12,762 bases of DNA from Pseudomonadota bacterium (GTDB lineage Bacteria > Desulfobacterota > GWC2-55-46 > JADFVP01): contig JADFVP010000182.1 in assembly GCA_015222595.1 (NCBI GenBank), forward strand, positions 1-12,762. Direction: 5' to 3'. Below, one piece after another: positions 7,230 through 12,762 of this stretch. The notes beneath the pieces were generated by a model that saw only the letters and a list, made by a program, of their open reading frames with translations, made no database searches and was not told where the DNA came from. How positions within the stretch are numbered: the first letter of the stretch is position 1; every line of letters begins with the position of its first letter. Made by a program: the position numbers and the translations under genes.

Positions 7230-8177
7230 ATGGAGTTAATCTTAGAAAAAGTCTTTTCCGCCGAGCAGTGCGAGAAGTTCGGGCTCACTCTGCATACGGG
7301 CGGGGCAGGTCTAAAGCGCAAGCTGACGACGCCGCACATACAGAAACCTGGCCTGTTGCTTACCGGGCTTCTCGACGAACTTCACTCGGACAGGATACAG
7401 ATTTTCGGCAGCGCCGAGGTACGGTATCTCCTCACCCTGACTCCCGAGAAGCTCGACCGTGCTATGACGCTTCTGACCGAGACCCGGTATCCGGCCATAA
7501 TAGTAACGAGAAGTCTCGAAGTTCCGCCGCCGCTCTTCGATTTTTGCACTTCGCACGATATACCCCTCTATGTGACGACCCTGACCACCTCGGTCCTCAT
7601 AGAGGACTTTACAAACTACCTGAACGAGATACTCGCCCCGACGGTTACCATACACGGCGTGCTGGCGGATGTATTGGGCGTCGGGGTGCTGATACTGGGG
7701 GACTCCGGCATAGGCAAGAGCGAATGCGCGCTCGACCTTGTGGTTGCCGGTTACAGGCTCGTTTCCGACGATGCGGTCATCATCAAGCGCCTACCGCCGC
7801 ACACGCTCTTCGGCATGGCCTCCGACGTTGTGAAGTACCATATAGAGATACGCGGTCTCGGCATAGTCAACATAAAAGACCTTTACGGTATTACCGCCAT
7901 AAGGGAGCGCAAGCAGATGGATATAGTCGTCGAGCTTGTGAAGTGGGAGTCTGATGAAGAGTACGAGAGGCTCGGGTTCGAGGACAAGACTTACGATATT
8001 CTGGGCGTGGACCTGCCGTATATGAAGGTGCCGGTAACCCCGGGCAGGAGCGTGGCCACGATAGTCGAGGTGGCCGCAAGGAACCAGATACTGAAGATTA
8101 TGGGGCAGCAGCCGGGGCGCGAGCTACTCAATAACATCGACAGCGCGATGCACGCCAACCGAAAGAACGGGCAATGA
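7230..8177 (+). CDS. hprK: HPr kinase/phosphorylase (HprK)
   Basis: HprK phosphorylates HPr on a serine using ATP or pyrophosphate and also removes that phosphate, tuning PTS activity to metabolic state. The 315-residue protein has the N-terminal domain with the TRSLEVPPPLFDF stretch (93-105) and the catalytic domain. H142 is in VTIHGVLADVLG, and the P-loop GDSGIGKSE (157-165) is the characteristic HprK Walker A. SDDAV (179-183) holds the paired aspartates, and HIEIRGLGIVNIKDLYG (204-220) matches the HprK family signature. A C-terminal VTPGRSVATIVEVAARN completes it. It is full length, unlike the truncated alphaproteobacterial form, which lacks the N-terminal domain. Its stop overlaps the rapZ start (ATGA). 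Its substrate serine is present in the HPr encoded downstream at 10204-10482, so the pair is probably functional. Confidence 0.97.
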   Translation: MELILEKVFSAEQCEKFGLTLHTGGAGLKRKLTTPHIQKPGLLLTGLLDELHSDRIQIFGSAEVRYLLTLTPEKLDRAMTLLTETRYPAIIVTRSLEVPPPLFDFCTSHDIPLYVTTLTTSVLIEDFTNYLNEILAPTVTIHGVLADVLGVGVLILGDSGIGKSECALDLVVAGYRLVSDDAVIIKRLPPHTLFGMASDVVKYHIEIRGLGIVNIKDLYGITAIRERKQMDIVVELVKWESDEEYERLGFEDKTYDILGVDLPYMKVPVTPGRSVATIVEVAARNQILKIMGQQPGRELLNNIDSAMHANRKNGQ

Positions 8178-9034
8178 AGCAGATGGAGCTTGTGATAATA
8201 AGCGGGCCGTCCGGAGGCGGAAAGAGCACTGCTATAAAGGCCCTGGAAGACGTCGGCTTCTACTGCGTAGACAACCTGCCCGTTTCGCTCTTGCCGGCCC
8301 TGCTCGAAGCTATTGAGGATACCACGGAGTCAACGCGGGTCGGTGTGGTGGTGGACGCCAGAGAGAAGCAGTTTCTCGAAGGCTTCGACTCCGTCTTCAA
8401 TAGACTTAAGGAAGATGGCCATACGCTGAGGCTGCTCTTTCTTGATGCGGCAAACGACGCGCTTGTACGCCGGTTCTCCGAGACCCGGCGGCGCCATCCG
8501 TTAGCGCACTCCGACAACCCGCTCGACGGTATAATGGAAGAGCGCGAACTGCTCGGTGAGGTGCTCTCGTATGCCGACAGAACAGTCGATACGACTGAGT
8601 TCAACGTGCATGAGCTGAGGGAGTATATACAGAGCCGCTTTGCGAACCCCACAGAGCCGCGTGTGATGAACGTAAACGTGCTCTCGTTCGGTTTTCGCCA
8701 CGGCGTTCCGGTAGATGCGGACCTGCTCTTCGACGTACGCTTTCTGACCAACCCGTACTTCGTAGACGAGCTGAAGGAGCTGAGCGGCAAGGACCGGGGG
8801 GTGATCGACTTTGTGCTCGCCCTTCCGGAGAGTGCGGAGCTTGTAGAGAGGCTGGTCGGTTTTATGGATTACCTCATACCGCTCTACCGGCGCGAGGGCA
8901 AGTCGTATCTTACAATAGCCATAGGATGCACCGGCGGCAGACACAGGTCCGTGGTGCTGACCAACAAAATCGCAGAGGAACTTTCGTCTCAAGGGATCGA
9001 CGCGAAGGGGCTGCACAGGGACATAAACAGGTAA
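8174..9034 (+). CDS. rapZ: RapZ/YvcJ-family nucleotide-binding protein
   Basis: This family comprises P-loop nucleotide-binding proteins; in E. coli RapZ is an RNase E adapter controlling glucosamine-6-phosphate synthesis through the small RNA GlmZ. The 286-residue protein has Walker A GPSGGGKST (11-19), the FYCVDNLP motif, VVVDARE and the FLDA / RFSETRRRHPL segment. The C-terminal domain contains NVLSFGFRHGVPVDADLLFDVRFL and TIAIGCTGGRHRSV. The start overlaps the hprK stop as ATGA; an ATG at 8183 is possible and would remove three residues. The C-terminus ends LHRDINR and lacks the Lys/Arg cluster (KRK) that E. coli RapZ uses for RNA binding, so an sRNA-adapter role should not be assumed. 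hprK-rapZ-PTS clustering suggests it reports on PTS or cell-wall precursor state. Confidence 0.95.
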   Translation: MKQMELVIISGPSGGGKSTAIKALEDVGFYCVDNLPVSLLPALLEAIEDTTESTRVGVVVDAREKQFLEGFDSVFNRLKEDGHTLRLLFLDAANDALVRRFSETRRRHPLAHSDNPLDGIMEERELLGEVLSYADRTVDTTEFNVHELREYIQSRFANPTEPRVMNVNVLSFGFRHGVPVDADLLFDVRFLTNPYFVDELKELSGKDRGVIDFVLALPESAELVERLVGFMDYLIPLYRREGKSYLTIAIGCTGGRHRSVVLTNKIAEELSSQGIDAKGLHRDINR

Positions 9035-9060
9035 CATATAGAGATTGTAAGAGAGGTGAT

Positions 9061-9522
9061 ATGACAGGTGCGGTAATAATAACTCATGGCAACCTTGCCG
9101 ATGCGCTGTGCAAAACGGCAGAGTCTATAACGGGCCACGCAGAAGGCGTGAAGGTAGTGCCTGTAGACAAGTCCGACAATACGGACGAGATAAGAGCCGT
9201 ACTCGCCACGGCTGTAGACGACGTGGACAGCGGCGAGGGTGTGATAATCTTTACGGATATGTTCGGCGGTACGCCGTCCAACATCGCGCTATCGTTGCTG
9301 AACGACGGCTCGGTAGAGGTGATAACGGGCGTGAACCTTCCGCTTCTGATAAAATTTTTCTGCAACAGGTCGGACAGTTCGCTTGGCGAGTTGGCCGATA
9401 TGCTCAAGGAGTATGGACGTGAGTCCATTGTGCTCGCCGGAGATATTCTTAAAGAGAAGAGCACTGACGACGCCGCCGAGACGCATTCAGAGAGCGGAAT
9501 CAAGAGTAGTAGCGAGAATTGA
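9061..9522 (+). CDS. Mannose-family PTS EIIA component
   Basis: This soluble EIIA belongs to the mannose (fructose/sorbose) PTS family and accepts phosphate from HPr on a histidine. The 153-residue protein opens MTGAVIITHGNLADAL, with phosphorylatable H9 in the expected THG motif. IIFTDMFGGTPSNIAL is the family's second hallmark, and VITGVNLPLLIKFF follows. The ATG at 9061 is preceded by AGAGAGGTG. Upstream in-frame starts would run into rapZ and have no EIIA homology, so they are rejected. The C-terminal 20 or so residues (Lys/Ser/Glu-rich, ending SGIKSSSEN) are beyond the core domain and come partly from a tandem-repeat tract that includes the stop. EIIB follows after 90 bases, but no EIIC or EIID gene does. 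A regulatory target is therefore more likely than a transported sugar. Confidence 0.93.
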   Translation: MTGAVIITHGNLADALCKTAESITGHAEGVKVVPVDKSDNTDEIRAVLATAVDDVDSGEGVIIFTDMFGGTPSNIALSLLNDGSVEVITGVNLPLLIKFFCNRSDSSLGELADMLKEYGRESIVLAGDILKEKSTDDAAETHSESGIKSSSEN

Positions 9523-9560
9523 GAAGAAAGTAGAAACGAGAACTGACAAGAGAGTAGAAG
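9513..9560 (+). repeat. Two tandem 24-bp repeats spanning the EIIA stop
   Basis: Bases 9513-9536 and 9537-9560 are adjacent direct repeats matching at 20 of 24 positions, both of the form CGAGAAnTGAnAAGAnAGTA then GAAn. The EIIA stop TGA (9520-9522) is in the first copy, and the second copy holds another in-frame TGA. The flanking sequence from about 9495 to 9580 is also purine-rich with repeated AGTAG, suggesting older, decayed copies. Confidence 0.75.
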
Positions 9561-9612
9561 TGAAGTAGAGCAGGTAGAGTGGACGGCGGCTACAAGAGAC
9601 CCGGAAGAGGCT

Positions 9613-10086
9613 ATGATAAACTTTGTTAGAGTTGACGACAGACTGCTTCACGGCCAGATAATCTGCGCATGGGTTCCGTTCTACAATGCGAACCTGATGG
9701 TCGTAGCCTCCGACGACGCCGCCTCAGACACGCTCTTGAAGGGCATACTTATGTCGTGTGCGCGCAACGGGCTCGGCGTAGAGGTGCTCGACGTCGGCGA
9801 GGCAACCACGGAGCTTATGGGCGACCTCCATAACGACGATCGAGTGATTCTTGTGGTCGGCAAACTTGCCGATGCCTTGAAGCTCTTCGAGGGCGGGGTG
9901 ACGTTCAAGTCGCTCAATCTTGGCAATATTCACCACTCCAGTGATGTGTGCGGGCGAGCTCTCTCGGACTCGGTCACAGTAGACGCCGAGGATGAATCGA
10001 TGCTCGAAAGGCTCGTAAGCATGGGCGTGGATGTTGAGATACGAGACGTGCCGACCACGGAGGCGGTTGCGTACAGCAGGGCCTGA
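9613..10086 (+). CDS. Mannose-family PTS EIIB component
   Basis: EIIB of the mannose family takes phosphate from EIIA on a histidine and normally passes it to a sugar entering through EIIC/EIID. The 157-residue protein starts MINFVRVDDRLLHGQIICAW; RVDDRLLHGQ is the family signature and H13 is the phosphorylation site. SLNLGNIHH and the C-terminal MGVDVEIRDVPTTEAVAY fit the same fold. GGAAGAGG lies just before the ATG. Normally EIIC and EIID follow; here the next gene is ptsH after 117 bases. EIIB either serves as a signalling phosphocarrier or works with a permease encoded elsewhere. Confidence 0.93.
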   Translation: MINFVRVDDRLLHGQIICAWVPFYNANLMVVASDDAASDTLLKGILMSCARNGLGVEVLDVGEATTELMGDLHNDDRVILVVGKLADALKLFEGGVTFKSLNLGNIHHSSDVCGRALSDSVTVDAEDESMLERLVSMGVDVEIRDVPTTEAVAYSRA

Positions 10087-10203
10087 AGAAAGGGGCTCCC
10101 GCATACTTACCGGGCGCAGAGAGAAGAAGTAACAGACAGGCAGTATCTATTATATATACGGTATAAGAGCAGTGCGGTTTTTAAAATATAGGGTATAAAA
10201 AAG
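10087..10203 (+). promoter_or_regulatory. AT-rich leader before ptsH
   Basis: The 117-base gap becomes very AT-rich from about 10145 and holds several -10-like strings (TATATA around 10152-10158, TATAAG at 10162-10167, GGTATAA twice). I found no matching -35 hexamer at proper spacing and no -24/-12 sigma-54 pair. Only A-rich sequence, with no convincing Shine-Dalgarno, precedes the ptsH ATG. A secondary promoter for ptsH-ptsI is possible but unproven. Confidence 0.35.
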
Positions 10204-10482
10204 ATGGCTGAGTTTATTACAAAGACATTTCAGATACAGAACAAACTTGGGCTTCACGCCCGCGCTGCTTCGCTCTTCGTGCAGCTTGCAGGCAAGTTCG
10301 ATGCCGAGATAACGGTAAGCAAGGGAGATCAGGAGGTCAACGGCAAGTCCATTATGGGTATCTTGATTCTTGCCGCCCCGACCGGAAGCGAAGTTATAGT
10401 AAAGGCGTCGGGGCCGCAGGCCGACGAGGCCGTTGCCGCGCTCGGAGCATTGATAGACGATAAGTTCGAAGAGGGTGAATAG
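10204..10482 (+). CDS. ptsH: Phosphocarrier protein HPr
   Basis: HPr is the small cytoplasmic phosphocarrier between EI and the EIIA proteins. The 92-residue protein contains NKLGLHARAASLFVQLA with the phosphorylatable histidine H18 (His15 in standard numbering). VNGKSIMGILILAA carries S49, equivalent to the regulatory Ser46 phosphorylated by HprK. Both sites and the residues around them are intact, so this HPr can be both a phosphocarrier and an HprK target. Length is about the family norm, with a few extra N-terminal and acidic C-terminal residues. It ends two bases before the ptsI TTG start, so the two are clearly co-translated. No strong ribosome binding site is visible in the A-rich sequence before its ATG. 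Confidence 0.97.
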   Translation: MAEFITKTFQIQNKLGLHARAASLFVQLAGKFDAEITVSKGDQEVNGKSIMGILILAAPTGSEVIVKASGPQADEAVAALGALIDDKFEEGE

Positions 10483-10484
10483 AG

Positions 10485-12257
10485 TTGAGTGATATAAAAA
10501 AACAGGTCGCGCTCATGAAGGGCATCGGTGTCTCCTCCGGAGTCACCATCGGCCGCGCCTTCGTCATAAAGTCCGTTGGGCTCGACCTTGCGCACCAGTG
10601 TTACCTCGAGACCACGAAGACGGACAACGAGGTTGAGCGTTTCGAGCGCGCCATACAGATGTCTGCCGACGAGCTTATCTGCGTGAAGAAGAAGATGGAG
10701 GCGGATGGCCGTGGCCAGGAGCATATCCGTATAATAGACGCCCATCTGCTTATCCTCAAAGACCATATGATAACGGGCGACACCATAGACATGATACGCG
10801 CCGAGCGCGTTAATGCCGAGTGGGCGCTGAAGAAGGTAATGGATGGGCTGCTCGATTTCTTCAACAATATGGACGACGAGTACCTGAAGCAGCGCTCTTC
10901 CGACATAGAGCATCTAGTCAATATGGTGCTCGTAAACCTTACCGGGCGCAAGAAAGCGTCTCTTTCAGACCTGAAGAGTCCTGCGGTGATTATCGCCCAC
11001 GACCTCTCGCCGGCCGAGACCGCGCAGATGGTTAAAGGCACCGTGCTCGGCTTTCTTACCGACGCAGGAGCCAAGACGTCGCATACCGCTATCATGGCGC
11101 GCGCGCTTGAAATTCCGGCGGTGGTCGGCCTTGAGACCATTACCCATAAGGTCGAGACCGGGGACATGGTCATAATAGACGGCACCACCGGCACGGTAAT
11201 AATCAACCCGTCGAAGTCGGTCGTAAACGTCTATAAGAAACGCAAAGAACGGTACGAGAATTACGGCAGGTCGCTCTTCCACTATAAGGATATGCCGAGT
11301 GAGACGACCGACGGCGAGCGCATAAGCCTTCTGGGCAACATGGAGATAGTAGAGGAGATAGACTCGCTCCTTAAAAACGGCGCAGAGGGCATCGGGTTAT
11401 ACAGAACGGAGTTTCTCTACCTGAACAGAAAGGACATGCCCACTGAAGACGAGCACACGGCGGCGTACGAGACCGTTATACGCCGTATGGCGCCGCGCCC
11501 CGTGGTTATCCGCACGCTCGACGTCGGCGGAGATAAGTTGCTGCCCGGCATGGAGGTCTCTGATGAGATAAATCCCGCGCTCGGGCTGCGCGCCATCCGC
11601 TTCTGCCTGAAGAACAAAGACATCTTTAAGACACAGCTGCGCGGGATACTGAGGGCGAGCGCAAAGGGCCCCGTGCAGATACTGCTGCCGATGATCTCAG
11701 GTGTGGACGAGATACGCCACGCCCGCGCGCTCATAGAAGAGTGCAAGACGGAGCTGGAGACGGAGGGCAAGAAGTACGACCGCAATATCGAGATAGGGGC
11801 GATGATAGAGATCCCATCGGCGGCGGTTATTACCGATCTCATAGCCAAAGAGGTGGACTTTGTCTCCATAGGCACCAACGACTTGCTTCAGTACTCGTTG
11901 GCGATAGACCGCGTGAACGAGCACGTCGCCTACCTGTACGAGCCTTTTCACCCGGCTGTGCTGAGGATAATAAAGACGGTGGCCGAGGCGGCAAACAAGG
12001 CGGGAATAAGCGTAGGAGTCTGCGGAGAGATGGCCGGAGAGCCGGAGTACGCGATAATACTTCTAGGGTTCGGCATAGACAAGCTCTCGATGAGCGCGTA
12101 CTCGCTTCTGCGCGTCAAGCGTCTCGTGCGCTCGGTCTCCATTGCTCAGGCTAAGGAGCTGTGCGAGAAGATAATGGAGTTCGCAACCGCGTCCGAGGTG
12201 GAGCAGTTCGTGTCCAACAAGATACCGGATCTCTATAAAGAGGAGTTCTGGAGCTGA
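10485..12257 (+). CDS. ptsI: PTS enzyme I, phosphoenolpyruvate-protein phosphotransferase (PtsI)
   Basis: EI autophosphorylates with PEP and transfers the phosphate to HPr, starting the cascade. The 590-residue protein has the N-terminal phosphohistidine domain with GAKTSHTAIMARALEIPAVVGL, where H200 is the active-site histidine. The PEP-binding barrel includes GIGLYRTEFLYL with R307, DFVSIGTNDLLQYSLAIDR (458-476) and catalytic C513 in GVCGEMAGEP. No GAF domain precedes it, so it is the sugar-type EI and not EI-Ntr. The start is probably TTG 10485, two bases after the HPr stop, with GAGGG at 10471-10475. ATG 10515 would give MKGIGVSSG, nearer the usual family N-terminus, but has a weak binding site; the choice is open. 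It is the last gene before a C-rich intergenic region. Confidence 0.98.
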   Translation: MSDIKKQVALMKGIGVSSGVTIGRAFVIKSVGLDLAHQCYLETTKTDNEVERFERAIQMSADELICVKKKMEADGRGQEHIRIIDAHLLILKDHMITGDTIDMIRAERVNAEWALKKVMDGLLDFFNNMDDEYLKQRSSDIEHLVNMVLVNLTGRKKASLSDLKSPAVIIAHDLSPAETAQMVKGTVLGFLTDAGAKTSHTAIMARALEIPAVVGLETITHKVETGDMVIIDGTTGTVIINPSKSVVNVYKKRKERYENYGRSLFHYKDMPSETTDGERISLLGNMEIVEEIDSLLKNGAEGIGLYRTEFLYLNRKDMPTEDEHTAAYETVIRRMAPRPVVIRTLDVGGDKLLPGMEVSDEINPALGLRAIRFCLKNKDIFKTQLRGILRASAKGPVQILLPMISGVDEIRHARALIEECKTELETEGKKYDRNIEIGAMIEIPSAAVITDLIAKEVDFVSIGTNDLLQYSLAIDRVNEHVAYLYEPFHPAVLRIIKTVAEAANKAGISVGVCGEMAGEPEYAIILLGFGIDKLSMSAYSLLRVKRLVRSVSIAQAKELCEKIMEFATASEVEQFVSNKIPDLYKEEFWS

Positions 12258-12340
12258 CCTCTCCCAGGCCGGTCTTCGCCCCGCACCCGCCCCACGCATG
12301 CCCTGTCTGCTCTACCTTCGACCCCTGTTCCTGCCATCTA
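12258..12340 (+). terminator. Candidate Rho-dependent termination (rut-like) region after ptsI
   Basis: This 83-base stretch right after the ptsI stop contains 42 C and 14 G by my count, with frequent YC dinucleotides. It is strongly C-rich and G-poor, the composition of Rho-utilisation sites and unlike the surrounding coding sequence. No GC hairpin with a T-run occurs between ptsI and the metK promoter. It fits a Rho-dependent end for the long upstream operon. Confidence 0.5.
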
Positions 12341-12356
12341 TACGCAGAGCCGACAG
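12303..12356 (+). other. Imperfect long-loop inverted repeat in the ptsI 3' region
   Basis: CTGTCTGCTCT (12303-12313) and AGAGCCGACAG (12346-12356) are complementary at 10 of 11 positions, with one central mismatch, around a 32-base loop. There is no T-run. It may fold in the 3' end of the operon mRNA. Confidence 0.4.
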
Positions 12357-12414
12357 CAGGCTCATGAAAGAGTCGCTAATATAGCAGGTAACATAGACTC
12401 AAAAGAGAAATAGA

Positions 12415-12443
12415 TTGACAATAGCGGCCAAAAACCAGATAAT
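12415..12443 (+). promoter_or_regulatory. Sigma70-type promoter for metK
   Basis: A perfect TTGACA at 12415-12420 and GATAAT at 12438-12443 (one mismatch to TATAAT) are separated by exactly 17 bases. Transcription would begin near 12450, leaving a leader of about 83 bases. The rest of the 12341-12414 gap is unremarkable apart from the inverted repeat described separately. Confidence 0.8.
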
Positions 12444-12447
12444 TGTC
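12417..12447. promoter_or_regulatory. Inverted repeat overlapping the metK promoter, possible operator
   Basis: GACAAT (12417-12422) and ATTGTC (12442-12447) are perfect inverted half-sites, 25 bases centre to centre. With one mismatch each arm extends outwards to ATnGACAAT. They overlap the -35 and -10 boxes. No known regulator motif is recognised, and part of the match comes from the promoter hexamers themselves. Confidence 0.3.
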
Positions 12448-12479
12448 TATTCTTAACCTATTACCAATTTAAAAAATAC

Positions 12480-12501
12480 AAGAGTATAAATACTTTTTTT
12501 T
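12480..12501 (+). terminator. AT-rich hairpin and T-run in the metK leader, possible attenuator
   Basis: AAGAGTA (12480-12486) can pair with TACTTTT (12491-12497), with one G-U pair, around a 4-base loop. It lies inside an uninterrupted run of eight Ts (12494-12501). The stem is weak, so strong termination is doubtful. No SAM-I type riboswitch consensus was found in the leader. Confidence 0.25.
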
Positions 12502-12532
12502 GAAAGAAGTAATCTTGAAAGGAGATCTATCG

Positions 12533-12762
12533 ATGGCACCGAGGGAGTATCTTTTTACATCCGAATCAGTAACCGAAGGGCATCCGGATAAGGTATCGGA
12601 CCAGATATCTGATGCGGTCCTAGATGCAATGCTGGCACAGGATAAGAACAGCAGGGTGGCGTGCGAAACACTCGTAACGACCGGTCTTGCTCTTATCGCC
12701 GGAGAGGTAACAAGCAAGGCGAATGTCAACTTTCAGGAGGTCATTCGCGGAACTATAAAAGA
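12533..12762 (+). CDS. metK: S-adenosylmethionine synthetase (MetK), 3'-truncated by window end
   Basis: MetK makes S-adenosylmethionine from methionine and ATP, supplying the cell's methyl donor. The first 76 codons are present and run off the window in frame. REYLFTSESVTEGHPDKVSD contains the ATP-contacting EGHPDK motif (H17, D19), followed by QISDAVLDAML. ACETLVTTGLALIAGEV is the next conserved block, with its metal- and substrate-binding Glu. AAAGGAG at 12518-12524 is a strong ribosome binding site eight bases before the ATG. The gene has its own near-consensus promoter and is separated from ptsI by 275 bases, so it is an independent transcription unit. No pairing partner such as ahcY can be seen because the window ends here. 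Confidence 0.97.
   Translation, partial: MAPREYLFTSESVTEGHPDKVSDQISDAVLDAMLAQDKNSRVACETLVTTGLALIAGEVTSKANVNFQEVIRGTIK

Noticed and set aside
7184..7954. 256-codon open frame overlapping hprK on the same strand
   Set aside because: It lies across a clearly identified hprK with all its motifs. The translation is Arg/His-rich and resembles nothing known, as expected for a shifted frame in this composition.
8926..9060. Upstream extension of EIIA into rapZ
   Set aside because: The extra 45 residues are rapZ read in another frame. The family N-terminus and ribosome binding site place the start at 9061.
10087..10203. Sigma-54 promoter upstream of ptsH
   Set aside because: No GG-N10-GC pair in a TGGCAC/TTGCA context could be found despite the nearby rpoN gene.
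12444..12532. SAM-I riboswitch in the metK leader
   Set aside because: The conserved SAM-I elements are not visible and the leader is short and A/T-rich. Only a weak hairpin with a T-run is present.

Overview
The window is about 12.8 kb of bacterial DNA with all thirteen recognisable protein genes on the + strand. The organism is Gram-negative: it carries a Kdo-8-phosphate phosphatase and the LptC/LptA/LptB lipopolysaccharide-export proteins. The order lpt genes, rpoN, hpf, ptsN, hprK, rapZ, a mannose-type EIIA, HPr, EI, metK resembles what I recall from Deltaproteobacteria/Desulfobacterota such as the Geobacter group. That placement comes from memory of gene order, not from a search, and related phyla are possible. 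ATA is a frequently used isoleucine codon despite the moderately high G+C.

Bases 1-19 are not genomic. They match the Nextera transposase mosaic-end adapter exactly, so the window begins at an untrimmed contig end. The first gene, a GH57 alpha-glucan-active enzyme, is cut there and has lost its N-terminus.

Layout: (1) 20-1886, 3' part of the GH57 gene. (2) 1934-2485, kdsC. (3) 2486-2706, a gap with a strong sigma70-type promoter and a possible 22-codon leader ORF. (4) 2707-4620, lptC-lptA-lptB, with overlapping coding regions. (5) 4709-7157, rpoN (sigma-54), short-form hpf and ptsN (EIIA-Ntr). (6) 7230-12257, hprK, rapZ, mannose-family EIIA and EIIB, ptsH (HPr) and ptsI (EI). (7) 12258-12532, a C-rich, G-poor stretch that looks like a Rho-dependent termination region, followed by a near-consensus promoter. 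(8) 12533 to the end, the 5' part of metK.

Functionally, the first block makes and exports lipopolysaccharide. The second is a regulatory phosphotransferase (PTS) block. EI would take phosphate from PEP and pass it to HPr, then to EIIA-Ntr and to mannose-type EIIA and EIIB. HprK would add or remove a second phosphate on an HPr serine that is present in the sequence. No EIIC or EIID membrane permease lies among these genes, so the cascade looks built for signalling rather than sugar uptake, unless the permease is encoded elsewhere.

I found no mobile element, CRISPR array, tRNA or rRNA. The gene content is mostly conserved core machinery. The points most worth a second look are the permease-less mannose-type PTS, the tandem repeats at the lptA start and at the EIIA stop, the lptC and metK control regions, and the adapter.
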